From Vesta saturnalis (Eukaryota > Arthropoda > Insecta > Coleoptera > Lampyridae), in the NCBI GenBank assembly GCA_036346205.1, contig JARFJB010000896.1:2438001-2502000 (forward strand): DNA of 64,000 nucleotides. Direction: 5' to 3'. This document shows, in pieces, positions 45,749 to 56,098 of the stretch; position 1 is the first letter of the stretch; each line of letters starts with the position of its first letter. The position numbers were made by a program, and so were the translations under genes. The notes under the pieces were generated by a model. The model saw nothing but the letters and a program-made list of their open reading frames with translations, was not told where the DNA came from and ran no database searches.

Positions 45749-48113
45749 CCAATTAGTGCATACAGTCCGTTTAAACGGATTATACTATTTTCATATCCAA
45801 CGATGCTACTGAATTATGTGCAAACGCATTGCGCATGTAGAACAGTTGTTTACAAACGTAAGAAGAAGCAAATAGATGTTATTTGTGCACAAGTGTAAAT
45901 TTGAAATAAATACTAGAAGTCATGGATCCTAATCCTTACTCAACTAGAAACCGCGGGTAAGTAGAAGTATTTCATACATTTAAATCACTATCAGAACTTA
46001 TTTTATTTCAAAAACGATTAATGTAACCTTTCTTTTGTAATAATAAACCATTTGCCGAAATGTTGTATGCCTAAATTTTTCAAAACATGACGATTTTATC
46101 ACGATCCGTTATAACGAATTATATGCATAGAAGTACTTTGAGGGACATTTTTCCATATATTTCACTTTTAGCAGATTATCACTTCATGAGCTTATTGAAG
46201 TCATTGAAAATGATGAGGGCGCAATTTATAACGTTAATATCTATATTCAGCCCCCTGATAATGACACGGCTGAAACAGAGGAAGATAGTGATTTATCAGA
46301 TCAAGATGACGGCAACGTGAATCACTTACCACGAGGTATTTTGCGTCAAACTTGTGAACTAAGTATTAGGTTTGATAGTAGTGATGACGAAGAAAGTGAT
46401 ATTCCTTTATCAGTGCTCCGAAGTCAAGTGCAATCAGCGACATCAAACAGTCAATCGTCACCATCAACATCTAAGGGTCAACTACAATCGTCAAAATGTA
46501 AAATTCACCGTCCAGCAAAGAAGCTGAAAACAAGCCATATGTGGTCAGGAGATATTCCAGAATAAGACATGAATATGGTTTGTGTTCTTAAACGACCCTC
46601 ATAAAAAGCCTACCAAGCCGAAAATCTTATTGATTTTCTAAACCTATTCTTTGACGATGACCACAAGGATCATATTCTAAGAGAGACAAACAGATATGGA
46701 TATCCAAAAAATAAAAATCCCAATTTTTCTATGAGTGAGCTCCATATACTACTTGGAGCATTCGAATTGTCTGGATACAACAAGCTGCCAAACAAGCGAA
46801 TGTTTTGAGATTAACTCAGATGATGTTCCAAAATTTCTTTGTAAATCAATAAGTCTCAATCGTTTTGAACAACTATTACATTGTATGGATTTCAATAATA
46901 ACGATCTAAATAACAATACTGACAAATTGTTCAAAATCAGACCTGTCATTGACGCACTGAATAAAAGTTTTCGTGAGCATGGGGGCCTAGAAGAATGTCT
47001 TTTAATAGATGAAAGTATGATTCCTTACTATGGAAGGCATTATGCCAAGCAGTATACAAAAGGAAAACCAGTACGATTTGGTTACAAAAACTGGGCCCTT
47101 TGTACGAGTGATGGATACATGTTCGCATTTGATATTTATACAGGTAAATCTGTTGATGTGGATAGGCAATTCGGTTTAGGTGGCGACGTTGTTATTTCTC
47201 TGATAGATCAGGCTGGAATACCATAAAATGAGGCATACAAGATGTATTTTGATAATTACTTTACAGGAATAAACTTATTAGGACATTTGTCAGATAGTAA
47301 ACTTTGCACCACGGGAACGATACGATTCAACAGGCTGGAAGGATGTCCATTTCCAGAAAAATCTTGGTGGAAGAAAGAGACGCGGGGTACCAATAAATTT
47401 CTCTCAAATGGAAAACTATTATTTAGTCAATGGAAAACAATAAAGTATGGCTACTAATTTTGAAGGAAATGAAATGACTACTGCAAGTCGCTGGTGTCGT
47501 GAAAATAATAGCCAACGACAATAAAAGAATGGGTGGGGTAGATAAAATGGATGGTCTTATTACTGTTTACAGGAGCAGAATGCGGCAAATAGTACTGGCC
47601 CATTTTCCAGTACATTTTTGATGCCCGTACAGTAAATGGTTGGTTACTAATAAAAAAGTTGAAGCCCGATGATCCTGACTGTTCAAGTTTCCTTTCTTTC
47701 AGAAGGTACATTGCCTTAGGTTTTCTACAAACGCATGGCGTAAAATCGTTATGGAACAAACCGCCAACCACGATAAGTTGTGTTCGGTTCGATAATGTTG
47801 GACATACTGTACAATACTCTGAAACCGATAAAAAGTGTAAACAATGCAACAAAAATGCTAAATTTGTTTGTAAAAAGTATAATATTGGATTACATCCAAA
47901 GTTCTGTTTTCTGACTTACCACACGGAATAATCTGCATTTGTGAAAATTTGTGCATTTCTGCATGTAGTCCGTTTAAACGGATGCACCCTAATAAACAGC
48001 TAACAATAAAACTTTGATTCTAAATGTTGTTTCGTATTTTAAGAGGGCTCTTTGTAAAGTTAGAATGAAAAAATTTGTAATTTTCAGAAGAAAAAGTCGT
48101 ATGCACTAATGGG
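45749..48113 (+). mobile_element. piggyBac family C element, complete with TTAA duplication and TIRs
   Basis: TTAA lies at 45745-45748 and 48114-48117. Just inside, CCAATTAGTGCATA on the left faces the inverse complement CCCATTAGTGCATA on the right, 13 of 14 matching. Length is 2,365 bp, normal for piggyBac. A 17-base block AGTCCGTTTAAACGGAT, built round the palindrome TCCGTTTAAACGGA, occurs at 45764-45780 and at 47967-47983, so it is subterminal at both ends. The transposase is on the plus strand with one intron. Confidence 0.9.
45922..47931 (+). pseudogene. piggyBac family C transposase (PGBD-like), one intron
   Basis: Exon 1 (45922-45956) encodes MDPNPYSTRNR and ends GG|GTAAGT. The acceptor TTTTAG at 46166-46171 joins in frame to RLSLHELIEVIENDEGAIYN and an acidic leader. 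The catalytic domain has LLIDESMIPYYGRHYAKQYT near 47003 (first Asp), MYFDNYFTGINLLGHLSD near 47241 (second Asp), and KRMGGVDKMDGL near 47527 (third Asp region). The C-terminal zinc-binding tail is CKQCNKNAKFVCKKYNIGLH, about 47836-47900. Defects are few: in-frame stops at 46563 and about 46600, a break near 46808, a stop at 47224 and frame loss at about 47455-47520. All three catalytic Asp positions survive. It is the best-preserved transposase here but not intact. Confidence 0.85.
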
Positions 48114-48117
48114 TTAA

Positions 48118-48935
48118 TATATTAAAACAGTTATTAGAATCCATTCATTTAGACATCAACGAAACGTTGTCTAATCGCTCTTCTGATAGCTTGGGTATAA
48201 ATAATATTCATTTTCACTAATCGACACTCGCGATATAATTGAATTACTGAAATCTAGTAAATGTGGATATTTATATGGAGTATGTGTAAGATTATTTTAA
48301 CGCACTGGGTATATGCAGTCTTGTGTTGTACGTAGGAACGTGAGTTTGCACGAAACATTTTTGTGTATGTACATAATGTAAATCCGGCGTAAATGTTACG
48401 CCACTGGAATTTTTAGTAAAGCATTGAGTATTATGTAAAAGCATATATGGTATAAAAGCCTAAAAGCCTAAAATTACTGTAAATGTGTAGCGTGTGAATG
48501 TATGATTAGATATTATATTAAAGTGTAGGGGAATAATATGTATATGTATATTTTTGCTTAGTATTTTACAATAAAAAACTCTATGTATGCTCAAGGCCAA
48601 ATAGTGCTGAAATTTACTGAATTTTGAGGAAGCATATGTCGCGTACTTGTGGGGCTTACATAAAAAGCTAAATGTTGTGTGGAGTGAAAACTTTTAAGAT
48701 GGCCGGTAGATAGCCATAAGACGGACCCTTTTCGAGATATGGGCACTTTTACGTAAAAATGTTCTAAAATAGAAATTTACTATGACAATAGAATTCAACA
48801 AAACAAATCAGGTAGGTTAGCCGCTCGTAATAAAGAGAATCAGTTCCATCTATTGTTTTGACGTTTGTATTATCACTAAATTTTGTTCCATTAGTTTGTG
48901 TGTTTGTGGATTATCGTTTTGTCAATTTTTGTATA
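48118..48935. other. No recognisable features
   Basis: AT-rich; contains TGGTATAAAAGCCTAAAAGCC with a doubled CCTAAAA but no gene motif. It may include the decayed 5' end of the next element. Confidence 0.4.
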
Positions 48936-48937
48936 AA

Positions 48938-49855
48938 ATGAATTTTTCCAAAGAAGAAATGGTCGATATAATGTTTATTTACGGCGAAGCTCCAAGAAAT
49001 GCTTTGCTGGCTACCCGTTTGTACTGTGAACAATACACAGAGAGAAAAATCGTTTATGAATGTAGCTGAGACATTTATAAATATTGGAAGTATGTGTTAT
49101 CCTAAGCGCGCAAAAACAAGCCAAAATGAAGAAATTGAGTTTCATGATGTGGCATCTTTTATAGAAAATCCGCAAATTAGTACCAGAGAGCTGAGTGCAC
49201 ACCTAGACCTAAATAGAAATACTGTTCCCAGCATTATTAAAAAAAACAAGTTGCATCCTTATCATATCGAGCAACATCAAGCTTTAAGTGAAATAGATTT
49301 TCAAAATCGTGAATCTTTCTGCCAAGGGGTAACTACTAAAGTAAATAAGTAAATGAAGAACCCAATTTTGTTAATAACATTCGATTTATGGATGAGGCAA
49401 CTTTTCACAATAACGGAAATATTAATACACATAACTATCATCACTATTCAGATACTAATCCGCACATCTTAAGAGTTGTTGATCACCAGGATTGATGGTC
49501 AGTTAATGTGGGGGTATAATCAATTTTAATGTGGTTGGTTCTTTTTCTTTGATGGGAGTCTTACTGGAGAAAGATATTTACAGTTTTTGGAAAATGTTTT
49601 ACCCGAGCTTTTGGAAAATATCGAGGTAGATAAAATTCGTACGATGTGGTTTCAACACTATGCAATCAACGTTAAGCAATATCTCGATAGAAATTATCCG
49701 ATGAGGTGGATAGGACGAGGTGGTGTGCAAAACTGGCCAGCCAGATCACCGGATCTTACGCCCCTTGATTTCTTCCTTTGGGGCGAAGATGTGAAAAAAA
49801 AAGTTGTTGCGAGTGAATCTTTCGTTTACCGAGCGAATTGCAAAGTGTTTAGTTA
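48938..49855 (+). pseudogene. mariner-type transposase with arthropod N-terminal HTH, remnant 2
   Basis: The reading starts MNFSKEEMVDIMFIYGEAPR near 48938 (N-terminal HTH). Then come ISTRELSAHLDLNRNTVPSI near 49180 (second HTH) and YHIEQHQALSEIDFQNRESF. In another frame is FMDEATFHNNGNI near 49387 with the first catalytic Asp, and YLQFLENVLPELLENIEVDK. The second catalytic region reads MWFQHYAINVKQYLDRNYP near 49645, where relatives have six more residues between the His and Tyr; the Asp is within the lost stretch. WPARSPDLTPLDFFLWGEDV near 49738 keeps the third Asp. Frame changes near 49035 and 49350 also break it. Same lineage as 27460-28507. Confidence 0.75.
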
Positions 49856-49860
49856 GGCGT

Positions 49861-50075
49861 GGTCAGCATTTTGAAAATTTAATTTGAATTTAAGGTTTTA
49901 TTCGTTTATGTTTACTTGTTCAACCTATTTATGTGTAAATAATTATTTTATTGTTTAGTTATTAATTACGTTTTCCTATCAGTTGAATTTATTTGTATTT
50001 TCTTATTTACTCTGGATTTAGATTTATTTGTTCTTCTGTATGGCAATATTTTCAAATACTGTGTCAATACCTCAA

Positions 50076-50079
<4 letters not shown>
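49861..50079. other. Short AT-rich spacer
   Basis: Lies between the mariner remnant and the TA/TG microsatellite; no terminal repeat of the mariner was recognised here. Confidence 0.4.
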
Positions 50080-50145
<66 letters not shown>

Positions 50146-50166
50146 GTGTGTGTGTGTGTGTGTGTG
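50079..50166. repeat. (TA)n(TG)n microsatellite
   Basis: About 65 bp of TA followed by about 22 bp of TG. The next mariner element starts at its edge, consistent with insertion at a TA dinucleotide. Confidence 0.95.
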
Positions 50167-50168
50167 TA

Positions 50169-52222
50169 CACAGGGTGTAGAAAATCACAGACAAACTTCT
50201 ACAGTGAGTTCCCAAGACCAGATTATAACATTTTTCCCTCCTTAAATTTTATCCCAAAATGCATTCCTAAAAAGTTATACCTCCTCAAAGTTCAATTTAA
50301 AATGTAGAAAAATCTCCGTAAATTATGAAAATTTTTTATTGACGTTCGTACAGTCGACTTATCTTGTACAAGCCAAAATTTGATAGAAGTTTCAAAATCA
50401 CTAGAACTACCCGTTCAGCAGTGGCGTCAACATTCAACCCTTAACAAAAATCATCTTTGGAAAATAAATTAAAGTCTAAAATCGGTGGTTCTTGAGAAAA
50501 TTTGAAAAATAACTTATATTCTGCAACAACTGATCCGTGCTTATTTGATAATTCATTTAGTGGTAGACTGCTTCTTCAAGACAAAATAAAATTAGTTAAG
50601 TGTCAAAAGTTCTTACCTACCTAAGTAAAACGTATTCCTGTTTATTATTTTATTTTTATTTATGATGGAACGTTACTCGTCTTCAGAATTAACTGATATA
50701 CATTTTGTATTTGGCGAATGTGGAGGTAATTCTCGAGCTCCAGCAAAATGGTATTCAGAAAGATTTCCTAATAGACATCAACCGCACCACACCACTTTTG
50801 CTTGCAGTAACCGTCGTCTTTCTGAAACAGGTAGTTTTTTGTAAAGGAAGCCAAATTGTAGACGTCAGCGTCATATTACAACTGTTATGGTAGAAAAGCG
50901 AATATTGGAAATTATGGAGGATAATCCAACTGCAAGTACTAGGCGTATCGCTTCTCAATTGAATATTTATACAAATGCTGTTCACTGAACACTTACTGAA
51001 CAATTGGTAAAACCGTACCACATCCGAAAAGTTCAAGAACTTTTACCGGCAGATGTACTGCTTATCCAAGAATATTGTCAATGGTTCATGAACAATTTCA
51101 TTGAAGTCCCTCAGATTGTTGCTCGAACTCTTTTTACGGGCCAAGTCTGTTTCACTAGAGATGGCAATTTTAGTTCCCATAATTTCCACAGTTGGGCAGA
51201 TGAGAATCCTGATGTAATTCAAGAAGGATGCTTTCAACATAAATTCAACATAAATGTCTGGACAGGAATTGTTGAAGAATTTATTATTATTGGTCCCTTC
51301 ATGCTACCCAACCGACTAGACAGCGCTCCGTATTGGGAGTTTCTACAGAATAACTTGTGGGAACTTGTACCATTAAATGTCAGAGCTGAGACAATCTTTA
51401 TGCACGATGGTGCTTCACCACACTGCACGCGCAGTTCCCTAACCGAAGGCTCGGACGAGGTAACGATGCTCCTATGGCCTGGTCTCCTAGATCACCGGAT
51501 CATAATCCCTTAGATTTCTTTATTTGTGTCATTAAAGAAAAGGTCTATTCAGTTCCAGCAATGACTAGAGACGATTTCTGGAATCGCATTATTGAAGCAT
51601 TCTAGGAAATTAGGCAAATTCCAGGGATAATTCGATCAACTAGAATATCTGTAATATGTCGAGCGAATGCTTGCCTTCAACTAAATTGGGGCCACTGAGC
51701 AATTATTATAAAATTAGTGTTTTATTTTAATACATTTTTTTAAATTTTTATTTTATTTCTTTGTTTTAAAACGTATTATTAAAATCAAGCAATTTTCAAA
51801 CAAGCACACATCAGTTAGTTGCATAATACAAGCTTATTTTCAAATTTTTTAAGAACCGCCGATTTTAGAAGAATAATTTGCGAGCCAAATTCGTTTATTC
51901 TAAAATGTATTACCAAAATAAAGCAGAAAAACTTATTTTGCAATAATAATTTTTAAGGGTTGAAGGTTGGCGCCATTGCTAAACTGGTAATTCTGATGAA
52001 GAGATTTTTTTTCTATCAAATCTTGACTTGTATAAAATAGGTCCACAAATTTTCAATTTTCATAATTTACGGAGATAATGTGATTTTTACATTGAACTTC
52101 AGAGCGTATAACTTTTTTTAGGAGTGCAATTTGGGCTAAAATTTCTAGAGGAGAAAATGTTCTAATTTGGTCCTTGGAACTCACTATACAAGTTTGTTGG
52201 CGATTTTCCGGAACATCCTGTA
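50169..52222 (+). mobile_element. mariner-type element with long (~370 bp) inverted repeats
   Basis: The left end TACACAGGGTGTAGAAAATC (50167 onward) faces the inverse complement of the right end, ...GGAACATCCTGTATA. The TA at each edge fits a TA target duplication. Inverted similarity continues inward: AAACTT-TA-AGTGAGTTCC near 50190, TTTACATTGAAC-type text, CGGTGGTTCTTGAGAAAATT near 50483 against its complement near 51855. It extends to about 50530 and about 51830. Inverted repeats of several hundred bases are long for a mariner relative. Length is 2,054 bp, with one transposase inside. Confidence 0.8.
50665..51700 (+). pseudogene. mariner-type transposase of the long-TIR element
   Basis: The start is MERYSSSELTDIHFVFGECG (DUF4817-like HTH) with WYSERFPNRHQPHHTTF. 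After a stop at 50842 the same frame continues with KRILEIMEDNPTASTRRIAS (second HTH). A second in-frame stop lies near 50986. From 51004 the frame is open: QVCFTRDGNFSSHNFHSWAD (first Asp), INVWTGIVEEFIIIGPF, and TIFMHDGASPHCTRSS near 51392 (second Asp). A shift near 51435 then leads to SPRSPDHNPLDFFICVIKEK near 51487 (third Asp), ending about 51700. All three acidic residues survive. Two stops and one shift make it inactive, though it is among the less damaged copies. Confidence 0.85.
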
Positions 52223-52256
52223 TAAGTTCAAGCAGCAGTAGTGACTATTATTATTT

Positions 52257-53041
52257 ATATATTATTTAAAATTGGAATGAGTTCTGTACAATTCAACCTC
52301 GAATTTGGTGGTATTATAGATTCAGGACAAAAGGCATATCGTTACGTTTATCATGCAATTCTTTGAGTACTCTGGATCTACTTCTACCCCACCTTAGACT
52401 CATTTGAAATTTCAAATACGTTAAAATTTTAATTGCTTCGTTTGTGAGCCGAAAAAAGTCACTCTAAGGGAGATATTGTGCCCATATCCAAGTACACTAT
52501 ATGCAATGTGGTAGGTGGGTTATAATTCCGTAAAATGTATTGTTGGCAACCGATTTTCGCTTGGTCTATACCTTTAAGCAATTCCAATTCAGTACTGGTG
52601 AGTCCGGGAGCCGGAAAATACTGTACAGGGTCTAATTTATGGTTAAGTTGACATACTGCTGTGTAATTTTCGAAAATGTCAGACAAAAGGATAACATCCG
52701 ATTTTAAATAAATGTTTTACAGTTGAATTGACTTCATATATCTTTAGCCTATCATATTCAGTATCAGTAATATGTTGTTCCTGTAGCTTATCAACAAACC
52801 CATTTTTGTATATAATTTGGATTATTCAAGTTTATCAACTGAATCTATAAATGAGTATAGAAATACACCTTTTTGTAGAACTAATTCAAATTCAGCGCAT
52901 CCATAGAATTTTTTATTTCAACGTATTGAAAAAGACAAAGTTTGTGCAAGTGATTCCAAAGACACCGTCAAAAAACGAAAACTATTAACAAAACAAAATT
53001 TCCAGATGATTTTTTTTGATACACCACCAACTACAACTTGA
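52257..53041 (-). pseudogene. Polinton-type DNA polymerase B, middle segment, inverted copy
   Basis: The minus strand gives the same protein text as 54640-55510 on the plus strand. It includes MSDIFENYTAVCQLNHKLDP at 52686 and onward, TSTELELLKGIDQ, and a YLD block ending near 52475. Compared with the plus copy, small deletions have removed most of the NFYG-type motif after the YLD, which would be polymerase motif A. The upstream part (52750-53041) is in several frames. Homology between the copies continues non-coding to about 53175. Protein-primed family B polymerases copy linear element DNA. This copy is dead. Confidence 0.65.
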
Positions 53042-53324
53042 TTGACACAAATATGTTTAGTAAACACCAACATTTTCTATTTTATAGCTAAACATTTTAC
53101 GAAAAATGCGAATCGTATTGCAAATTATGAAAAAGATAGGTATAAAATTAAAAATTATTATTAATTTTATTATGTCTTTTACCATCTATTATCTAGGTTA
53201 GTTTCGAAACAATTTTTTTCAATTTTTTTGTAATGGATATTTAAAAATTTTCGAGTGCACAAAGTTTGCGCGATTCTAGATTTGATTGTAATTATGTTTG
53301 TAAGTATTTACCTACAACTTATTC

Positions 53325-53699
53325 CCCTTGAGCATAGAAGGATGGTTTCAGTTCTTTCTTTGTATTATCGTTATTACAACGGCTATTGTGCTGCTGAATT
53401 ATATTCTTTGATACCATCTCAGGCTATCTTTGCGAGAAACACTCGGTTCGCTCATTCACATCATCAGTATGCAGTACAAATCTCCACTTGTCCTACCAAA
53501 CGGCGCAATCCACATTTTCTACACGGCTTCTAAACTCTGGAATGATCTCCTGGTTCCTGTGTTCCTCTCACTTATGATATGAGAAAATTTAAGGGCATCT
53601 ATTGGCAATTTATTATCTCTCTATCCATCCTCCTAAGTGTTCCTGAGTGCTTTAGCACGATAGGCCTAATTGTATTCAGGTCCACAATCACAAAAAAAA
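53325..53699 (+). mobile_element. LINE 3' end, same family as 24592-25961
   Basis: Starting near CTTGAGCATAGAAGGATGG, the reading LEHRRMVSVLSLYYRYYNGY, IPSQAIFARNTRFAHSHHQY and AVQISTCPTKR matches the C-terminus of the other LINE copy. It continues through GAATGATCTCC and TTTAGCACGATAGGCC to an A tract at 53691-53699. It is 5'-truncated to under 400 bp, as is common for LINEs, and lies inside the polymerase locus. Confidence 0.85.
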
Positions 53700-53744
53700 A
53701 CTATAACAAAATGGAGACAAGAATCTCGTAAGAACTGTCTTTGA

Positions 53745-54190
53745 TAATTAGAAGAAATAAAACTTCCTTATGTAATTTACGTGGATTTTGAATGTTTATT
53801 AAAAAGCAATACAAGGTGTCGAACCGAACGTATTCCATAAATACATATCGACGTGAACCATATTCATTCGCGTACTACATGTCCGATGACAATTTGTCTA
53901 AATTCGAAATATATAGTGGCCCAGATGTCAATTTAAATTTATTAATCGTTGAAACTTGACATTAAACGCTTTCATCATCTACATATAAAAATGCTAAACT
54001 CATGCCTAAACTAACTGTTGAGAAGAAGCAAAATTTTAAATTTCAAAACATTGTCACATTTGTGAAAAACCTTTTAGTGATGAACATGTAAGGGTACTGG
54101 ATCATTGCATATAACGGGCTCATATCACGGAGTACCTCACTCAATTTGTAATTTTCAGTATCAAACCACCAATTTATACCTATTGTTATG
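53745..54190 (+). pseudogene. Polinton-type DNA polymerase B, N-terminal segment
   Basis: In shifting frames: LPYVIYVDFECLLKSNT near 53753 (the DFE of an exonuclease-type motif), YMSDDNLSKFEIYSGPDVN near 53880, then LTVEKKQNFKFQN near 54010. The Cys/His-rich region downstream is recognisable but scattered over frames (VTFVKNLL, GLISRS). The VIYxDFE motif with a later CHxC...H stretch is characteristic of the Polinton/Maverick polymerase subfamily as I know it. It is collinear with 54600-55530 on the same strand. The tRNA-like inverted repeat lies between them. Confidence 0.55.
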
Positions 54191-54216
54191 AACGAATAAA
54201 TTCAAAAGTAAATATG

Positions 54217-54540
54217 GCATTAAAAATTGTTATTAATTTTAGTAAATACATAAATAAAAAGTTTACCTCGAGTAAGATTTGAACCTAAGACGTTTACTTT
54301 GCTAGAGTACCGTGCTAACCAACTGCGGTATCGAAGTACAAACCCCAATTGATGTAAACTTTGTCTTTAAGTATGTAGAACTGATGTAAATTCTAAATTA
54401 CTTATATTAATGGAATGTGAGCTTGCAATATCGCAAGGATTCACACATAAATGATTATACAGGTCGTAGGTTCAAATCCTACTCGAGGTAAACTTTTTGT
54501 TTACGTATTTAATAAAATTAATAATAATTTTTAATTTTAT
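54217..54540. repeat. Inverted repeat of ~75-bp arms carrying tRNA T-arm sequences
   Basis: The arm 54217-54290 reads ATTTTAGTAAATACATAAAT and GTTTACCTCGAGTA.GATTTG. The arm at 54466-54540 is its inverse complement. A third partial copy of the outer part (AAATTAAAAATTATTATTAA) lies at about 53143-53170. The right arm has only the tRNA 3' half with a perfect T-stem (GTAGG/CCTAC). Confidence 0.6.
54265..54337 (-). tRNA. tRNA-like sequence, possible tRNA-Ala(AGC) pseudogene or SINE head
   Basis: On the minus strand, 73 nt fold as a cloverleaf. The acceptor ACTTCGA pairs with TCGAGGT over 7 pairs with one G-U. The D-arm is CCG...CGG around CAGTTGGTTAGCA. The anticodon stem TACT/AGTA closes a 7-nt loop CTAGCAA, so the anticodon would be AGC. 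The T-arm has loop TTCAAAT and one mismatch in its stem. A- and B-boxes are present. Against a working gene: the mismatched T-stem and anticodon stem, and its place in an inverted repeat inside transposon debris. Confidence 0.4.
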
Positions 54541-54599
54541 ACCTATCTTTTTTCATAATTTGCAATACGATTCGCACCTTTTCGTAAAATTTTTAGCTA

Positions 54600-55530
54600 T
54601 AAAAAAAGAAAATATTGGTGTTTACTAATCATATTTGTGTCAACCAAGTTGTAGTTGGTGGTGTATCAAAAAGAATCATCTGGAAATTGCGTTTTGTTAA
54701 CAGTTTTCGTTTTTTTGACGGTGTCTTTGGAATCACTTTCAAAAACTTTGTCTTTTTCAATACGTTGAAATATAAAAATTCTTTGGATGCGGTGGCGAAT
54801 TTGAATTATTTCTACAAAAAGGTGTATTTCTATACTCATTTATAGATTCAGTTGATAAACTTGAATAACCCAAATTATATACAAAAAATGAGTTTGTTGA
54901 TAAACTACAGGAACAACATATTACTGATACTGAATATGATAGGGCTAAAGATATATGAATTCAATTCAACTGTAAAACATTAGACTACTCCGACATTTAT
55001 TTAAAATCTGATGTTATCCTTTTGTCTGACATTTTCGAAAATGACACAGAAGTATGTCAACTTAACTATAAATTAGACCCTGTACAGTACTTTCCGGCTC
55101 CCGTACTCACCGGTACTGAATTAGAATTGCTAAAATATATAGACCAAGCAAAATCTGTTGCCAACAATACATTTTTACGGAATTGTAACCCACCTACCAC
55201 ATTGGATATAGTCTACTTGGATATTACTAATTTTTATGGGCACTCAATGAGTCAATATCTCCCTTAGAGTGACTTTTCTCGGCTCACAAACGAAGCAGTT
55301 AAAAGTTTTAACGTATTTGAAATTTCAAATGAGTCTAAGGTGGGGTAGGTTTTAGGAGTAGATTCAGAATATCCCAAAGCATTGCATGATAAACGTAGCG
55401 ATATGCCTTTTTGTCCTGAATCTATAATACCTCCAAATTCGACATTGAAGTGTACAGAACTCATTCCAATTTTAAATAATATCCTCGAAATTTTGCCAGT
55501 CATTTTTGTAACACCGTGTACAATCGCAAT
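54600..55530 (+). pseudogene. Polinton-type DNA polymerase B, middle segment, plus-strand copy
   Basis: Frames change upstream (VNSFRF, then VLQKGVF-type text with YKKVYFYTHL near 54815). From 54995 the reading is clear: IYLKSDVILLSDIFEND, VCQLNYKLDPVQYFPAP, TGTELELLKYIDQ and PPTTLDIVYLDITNFYGHSM. The YLD..NFYG block is the family's motif A, with its metal-binding Asp. After a stop at 55265 the continuation is VDSEYPKALHDKRSDMPFCP near 55365 and ILNNILEILPV, where homology ends near 55530. Motifs B and C (the later palm residues) are absent. Subfamily: protein-primed polymerase B of Polinton/Maverick elements; related viral genes are an alternative source. Confidence 0.7.
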
Positions 55531-55618
55531 TGTTTTATTCTATTTAAACCGTGCAATCCTTTAGCTAACTTTACAGACACAAAAAGAACACAATGAGCTC
55601 TAATGATATAATACTTAA

Positions 55619-55619
<1 letters not shown>

Positions 55620-55677
<58 letters not shown>
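55620..55677. repeat. (TA)n microsatellite
   Basis: Pure TA run just beyond the truncated end of the polymerase fragment. Confidence 0.95.
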
Positions 55678-55681
<4 letters not shown>

Positions 55682-55736
55682 TTGCTGAAGATTTAAATTA
55701 AACCATTTAAAAAAAAGGTTTGGATACTGATCTAGA

Positions 55737-55797
55737 TAATAGATGGTAATAGTCACTACTGCTGCATGAATCCAGCAGTAGTGACTATTCCATCTAA
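55737..55797. repeat. Head-to-head palindrome of the AGTAGTGACTATT motif
   Basis: TAGATGG then AATAGTCACTACTGCTG (55748-55764), spacer CATGAATC, then CAGCAGTAGTGACTATT (55773-55789) and CCATCTA. Arms of about 24 bp with one indel. The same 17-mer is at 52233-52249. It could form a hairpin or mark the junction of two element termini. Confidence 0.7.
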
Positions 55798-55799
55798 AC

Positions 55800-56052
55800 T
55801 ACTTAAATACATAAGATTCACGTGTACCGTCTATATTTGTTTGGTGTAAAGCAAATGCCCTATAACTTCAAAGATTATTCGCTATCCTTTAGTCGTTTCT
55901 CCAATCCATATACGTGAATGGATAAGGGACTCATTTCTTCAAATTGTGAAATTGCGTTTAATTTAACTGGAAATGTGACGTATGAGTCAGTGTTTCACGG
56001 ATCACCTGTTGGAGAGTAGATTGCTGAAACCAAAGGCCATGCAAAACAACCT

Positions 56053-56098
<46 letters not shown>

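Larger units (their letters stand above)
52237..55760. mobile_element. Rearranged Polinton-type locus bounded by inverted CAGCAGTAGTGACTATT motifs
   Basis: CAGCAGTAGTGACTATT occurs at 52233-52249 and inverted at 55748-55764. Between them are two inverted copies of a DNA polymerase B segment (52257-53175 and 54500-55530), a third, more N-terminal polymerase piece, a LINE 3' end and a tRNA-like repeat. If AGTAGTGACTATT is a Polinton-type terminus (AGTA start), the locus would be a 3.5 kb collapsed element. No matching 6-bp duplication was found outside it. The boundary motif and inverted arms are seen; the interpretation is inference. Confidence 0.4.

Noticed and set aside
47478..47852. 124-codon open frame on the minus strand
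   Set aside because: Shadow of the piggyBac C-terminal region on the plus strand, with its GGVDKMD and Cys-rich motifs.
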